Positions 6,015 to 7,811 of a stretch of DNA of 7,811 nt are shown here, piece by piece. The DNA is from Candidatus Pelagibacter sp. (lineage in GTDB: Bacteria > Pseudomonadota > Alphaproteobacteria > Pelagibacterales > Pelagibacteraceae): the NCBI GenBank assembly GCA_028224115.1, contig JAOIVP010000023.1:1-7811 (forward strand), in the 5' to 3' direction. Position 1 is the first letter of the stretch. The number at the start of each line of letters is the position of its first letter. The notes below the pieces were generated by a model. That model had not been told where the DNA came from. It saw only the letters and a list, made by a program, of their open reading frames with translations, and did no database searches. The position numbers and the translations under genes are program-made.

Positions 6015-6310
6015 TTAACCTTCTTTAACTTTAGTTAAATCGTAAATAGTATAACTATCCATCACTTCGTCCATAACTGGTTTTGATACTTCAGTACCTT
6101 CAATAAACTTGTGTAAAGCAGCTTCATTAGTACAAAATATTTTAAACATCACTGCACTTTTATCAGGGGTTACTGATGCAACAGTTTTTTCGACAACAGC
6201 AACTTTTTCTCTTTCAGCTAATCCTTCTGGAGATTGCATAAATCCCATAAACTTTTCAAATTACCTTCTCCTTCTTTAAATTTAGCCACTACTAACATTT
6301 CTTTTTCCAT
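6015..6310 (-). pseudogene. Small alpha/beta protein gene interrupted by a one-base frameshift
   Basis: A well-formed start exists at 6310: AAAGGA (6323-6318), seven bases, then ATG. It opens MEKEMLVVAKFKEGEGN (to base 6260) and then runs into TAG in its own frame. The following minus-strand frame, beginning FEKFMGFMQSPEGLAERE and ending at the TAA at 6015, carries the rest of a typical small alpha/beta domain (VEKTVASVTPDKSAVMFKIF, EAALHKFIEG, MDSYTIYDL). One extra base in the T-run at 6260-6258 or the A-run at 6256-6253 would give a continuous protein of about 98 residues, the same size as neighbouring cluster products of similar layout. A downstream product starting at ATG 6248 would lack the first beta strand and has no Shine-Dalgarno. 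It could be a true recent mutation or a homopolymer sequencing error; no canonical slippery heptamer is visible. Confidence 0.75.
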
Positions 6311-6335
6311 TATTTTTTCCTTTTGCTTGTTATTA

Positions 6336-6710
6336 TTAATATAAAGTTTGCACTACTTTATTTACTCTTTCTTTACCATTGGGGATCAATCCTTCTAAAA
6401 AAGCATGACACTCATCAGTTTTTACTTTATCAAATTTAGAGCCATAATACTTATCTACTGCTTTATTTACTCCTTCGTCCCAATTTGTTTCAGGAACTCC
6501 AGATTCTAAAGCATATGCTTTTAAAACTTTTACTGAAGCCATAGATTTTTCCTTCATACTGTACTCAAATGTTTCTCCAGAGGGTAAAAAATAATTAGCC
6601 ATGTAAATCCCACTACAGTCTAAAGCTTTTGATTTATTAGCATCACTCATATCTGCATAAGCAGTCAATGAAAAAAATATGCTAATATATATTAATGTTA
6701 TTTTCTTCAT
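6336..6710 (-). CDS. Small secreted/periplasmic protein with two cysteines, function unknown
   Basis: The 124-residue product begins with a clear Sec signal peptide: MKK, a hydrophobic core (ITLIYISIFFSLTA) and a likely cleavage after AYA at residue 19, leaving about 105 mature residues. There is no lipobox cysteine, so a soluble periplasmic protein is expected. The mature part looks mainly helical and contains only Cys32 and Cys101, which could form a disulfide linking the two ends (LDCSGIYMANYF and KTDECHAFLEGL). That two-cysteine helical form recalls small periplasmic proteins, but I cannot name a family. The ATG at 6710 is four bases after the upstream stop with no Shine-Dalgarno of its own, so it probably relies on coupled translation. 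It lies between two genes for small alpha/beta proteins. Confidence 0.75.
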   Translation of the reverse strand: MKKITLIYISIFFSLTAYADMSDANKSKALDCSGIYMANYFLPSGETFEYSMKEKSMASVKVLKAYALESGVPETNWDEGVNKAVDKYYGSKFDKVKTDECHAFLEGLIPNGKERVNKVVQTLY

Positions 6711-6714
6711 TTTC

Positions 6715-7005
6715 TTATTTAGCGTTAAAATCTATAATATCATCAGTACACTCAACAAATTGATGAGGCTCATAGAAATCATTCATAGACTCTAATTGTT
6801 TGTTAATTGCATCTGGATTATTACCTTTCCACCAGCAAAACATTGTTAAGTTATCACCTGGTGTGTTCCAGCTCATTTGACACTTTGCATTTTCACTTGT
6901 CATTGCTTTGGTCATATCTTCCATCGACATTGAACCTGTAACTTCCATCATTTTAGCTTTAGCTTCTTTTGATTTAAAAGTGTGTGTTACTATGTAGTTT
7001 TTCAT
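6715..7005 (-). CDS. Small alpha/beta domain protein, function unknown
   Basis: This 96-residue protein has strand MKNYIVTHTFK, helices AKAKMMEVTGSM and MEDMTKAMTSEN, strand CQMSWNTPGDNLTMFCWWKGN (around residues 42-62), helix PDAINKQLESM and strand QFVECTDDIIDF. The order suits a ferredoxin-like/dimeric alpha/beta barrel fold, loosely like DUF4242 or SCO4226-type proteins, though I would not assign it to either. Cysteines are at three places (KCQM, MFCWW, VECTD), and it is unusually rich in methionine. No signal peptide is present. Start choice is secure: AAGGAG (7018-7013) lies seven bases before the ATG at 7005, the strongest ribosome site in this cluster. Its stop is four bases before the next secreted-protein gene. 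Confidence 0.75.
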   Translation of the reverse strand: MKNYIVTHTFKSKEAKAKMMEVTGSMSMEDMTKAMTSENAKCQMSWNTPGDNLTMFCWWKGNNPDAINKQLESMNDFYEPHQFVECTDDIIDFNAK

Positions 7006-7027
7006 TACTTATCTCCTTTTTATTTGT

Positions 7028-7516
7028 TTAATATTTATATTCACCAGAAATTTGATTCATTGATGTAGAAAATCCAGGTGCTTTAGATTTTAAATTCTGT
7101 CTACTTGATACACCAGTACCAGTTATCTTGGCGTATTTTCCAGTTCCTTTAGTGATTTCAAAAGTACCAGTTCCACCAACACCACCTGATCCTTTTCCTA
7201 CATATTTCATGTAAACACTTTCACCATCAAATAGATCAAATCTACACATACCAGTTTCATCTGTAAATTTCCCAGCTTGTAAAGTTAATCCTCCAATGCA
7301 GTGCATAGTTGATTTATTAAATATACTATCTGGAGTTTCATCTGTTAAACCGGCTATTCCATCATAAGTAATTGCCATGTCACCTTGTCCAGCATCCATT
7401 GCGTTTACTTCCCAAGCACCCATACCGCTAGCGTTAAATTTTCCTGAAGTATGTCCATCAGCAAATGATGCTGTAGACGCTATACTTAATATTATTGCTG
7501 CTATTATTTTTTTCAT
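7028..7516 (-). CDS. Secreted beta-rich protein, allene-oxide-cyclase-barrel-like, function unknown
   Basis: From the ATG at 7516 the product has 162 residues, with a Sec signal peptide MKKIIAAIILSIASTASFA cleaved after residue 19. The mature part is almost all beta strand and glycine-rich turns: KFNASGMGAWEVNAMD, GDMAITYDGIAGL, MHCIGGLTLQAGKF, GMCRFDLFDGESVYMKYVG, GTGTFEITKGTGKYAKITG (116-134 region) and QISGEYKY. The phrase GTFxITxGTGKYAxxTGTG resembles the turn seen in allene-oxide-cyclase/dirigent-like barrels, so a small periplasmic ligand-binding or cyclase-like barrel is plausible. Cys73 and Cys91 may form a disulfide. The start is set by AAAGGA (7528-7523) six bases upstream and by the signal peptide; a TTG at 7567 would put 17 charged residues before the signal and overlap the upstream gene. 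Confidence 0.75.
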   Translation of the reverse strand: MKKIIAAIILSIASTASFADGHTSGKFNASGMGAWEVNAMDAGQGDMAITYDGIAGLTDETPDSIFNKSTMHCIGGLTLQAGKFTDETGMCRFDLFDGESVYMKYVGKGSGGVGGTGTFEITKGTGKYAKITGTGVSSRQNLKSKAPGFSTSMNQISGEYKY

Positions 7517-7532
7517 TTTTTTTCCTTTCTTT

Positions 7533-7811
7533 TTATTCACTAAAGATAACTCTGATTTCATCTTCAATTGTTCCTTCTACTGCAACTTTCTTTAATTGTT
7601 TTTGAAGACTTTGATATTTTTTATCAGCTGACATTTTTGCATCTTGTTCAAAATTACTATCTTCAAACATTGTACCAATTAGAGTTTCTCTAATTGTTCT
7701 TGGATCACCACCAATTTGAAAAGAAAAATAAATTTGGTGTTTAGGATAATATTTTTTTCTAACTTTTGCTAAACCTTGACCAATCTCCATAGCTTTACCT
7801 AGCATGTCGTC
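7533..7811 (-). CDS. Unidentified small protein, C-terminal part, cut by the window edge
   Basis: The minus-strand frame is open to the right edge: the codons upstream of the ATG at 7805 are Asp-Asp, with no stop, so the gene very likely begins outside the window and that ATG may be internal. About 92 residues are visible: a helix (GKAMEIGQGLAKVRKKY), a strand HQIYFSFQIGG, the segment DPRTIRETLIGTMFEDSNFE, a charged helix (KKYQSLQKQLKKVA) and an ending EDEIRVIFSE at the TAA at 7533. The pattern suits the second half of another small alpha/beta barrel protein (ABM or NIPSNAP-like), but this is weak. No signal or membrane segment is visible. It lies 16 bases before the secreted barrel gene and is the furthest upstream visible member of the minus-strand cluster. 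Confidence 0.65.
   Translation of the reverse strand, partial: DDMLGKAMEIGQGLAKVRKKYYPKHQIYFSFQIGGDPRTIRETLIGTMFEDSNFEQDAKMSADKKYQSLQKQLKKVAVEGTIEDEIRVIFSE

Noticed and set aside
6249..6263. Programmed -1 frameshifting at the split gene
   Set aside because: No canonical slippery heptamer fits the reading frame, and no clear downstream stimulatory structure was seen; mutation or read error is simpler.
7517..7567. Longer TTG start for the secreted barrel protein
   Set aside because: It would place charged residues before an otherwise perfect signal peptide, overlaps the upstream gene, and the ATG at 7516 has its own ribosome site.
7377..7595. Plus-strand open frame over the secreted barrel gene start
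   Set aside because: Antisense to a signal peptide, which explains its hydrophobic and Phe-rich translation.
1..7811. tRNA, rRNA, CRISPR array, insertion sequence or attachment site
   Set aside because: No tRNA-like cloverleaf, rRNA stretch, regularly spaced direct repeats, transposase-like protein or terminal inverted repeats were seen on either strand.

Overview
The window is AT-rich (about one third G+C by eye) and very tightly packed. Gaps are a few bases, stops and starts touch or overlap, and two convergent gene pairs share a TTAA at their stops. This style, together with the protein sequences (alphaproteobacteria-like CysE/CysK, an ExaC-type aldehyde dehydrogenase next to DUF779), suggests a streamlined marine alphaproteobacterium, most likely a SAR11/Pelagibacterales relative. 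That assignment is inference; no rRNA or phylogenetic marker is present.

Left part (1-2654): a truncated unidentified gene and a VOC-fold dioxygenase-like gene lie on the minus strand. A short divergent spacer holding a long imperfect dyad follows, then a plus-strand cysE-cysK pair whose stop and start overlap by one base. These two genes make cysteine from serine and sulfide through O-acetylserine. A small four-helix membrane protein of unknown role converges on cysK.

Middle (2655-4672): a plus-strand aldehyde dehydrogenase with a GTG start and a dyad in its leader is followed by a DUF779 gene. A perfect 10-bp GC-rich hairpin separates the two. ALDH plus DUF779 is a recognised gene pairing and probably serves oxidation of short-chain aldehydes.

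Right part (4669-7811): nine consecutive minus-strand genes, read from the right edge towards 4669, look like one operon or two adjoining ones. Products in order: a truncated small protein, a secreted beta-barrel-like protein, a small alpha/beta protein, a secreted two-cysteine protein, a frameshifted small alpha/beta protein, another small alpha/beta barrel protein, a SnoaL/NTF2-like protein, and two tandem SMR-family membrane proteins. No member has an assignable reaction. The most unusual points are the two SMR proteins, which both lack the membrane glutamate that defines proton-coupled SMR exporters, a hairpin that encloses the start codon of the first SMR gene, and the single-base frameshift at about 6260. 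The cluster is the best candidate here for an undescribed system, but its function cannot be read from sequence alone.
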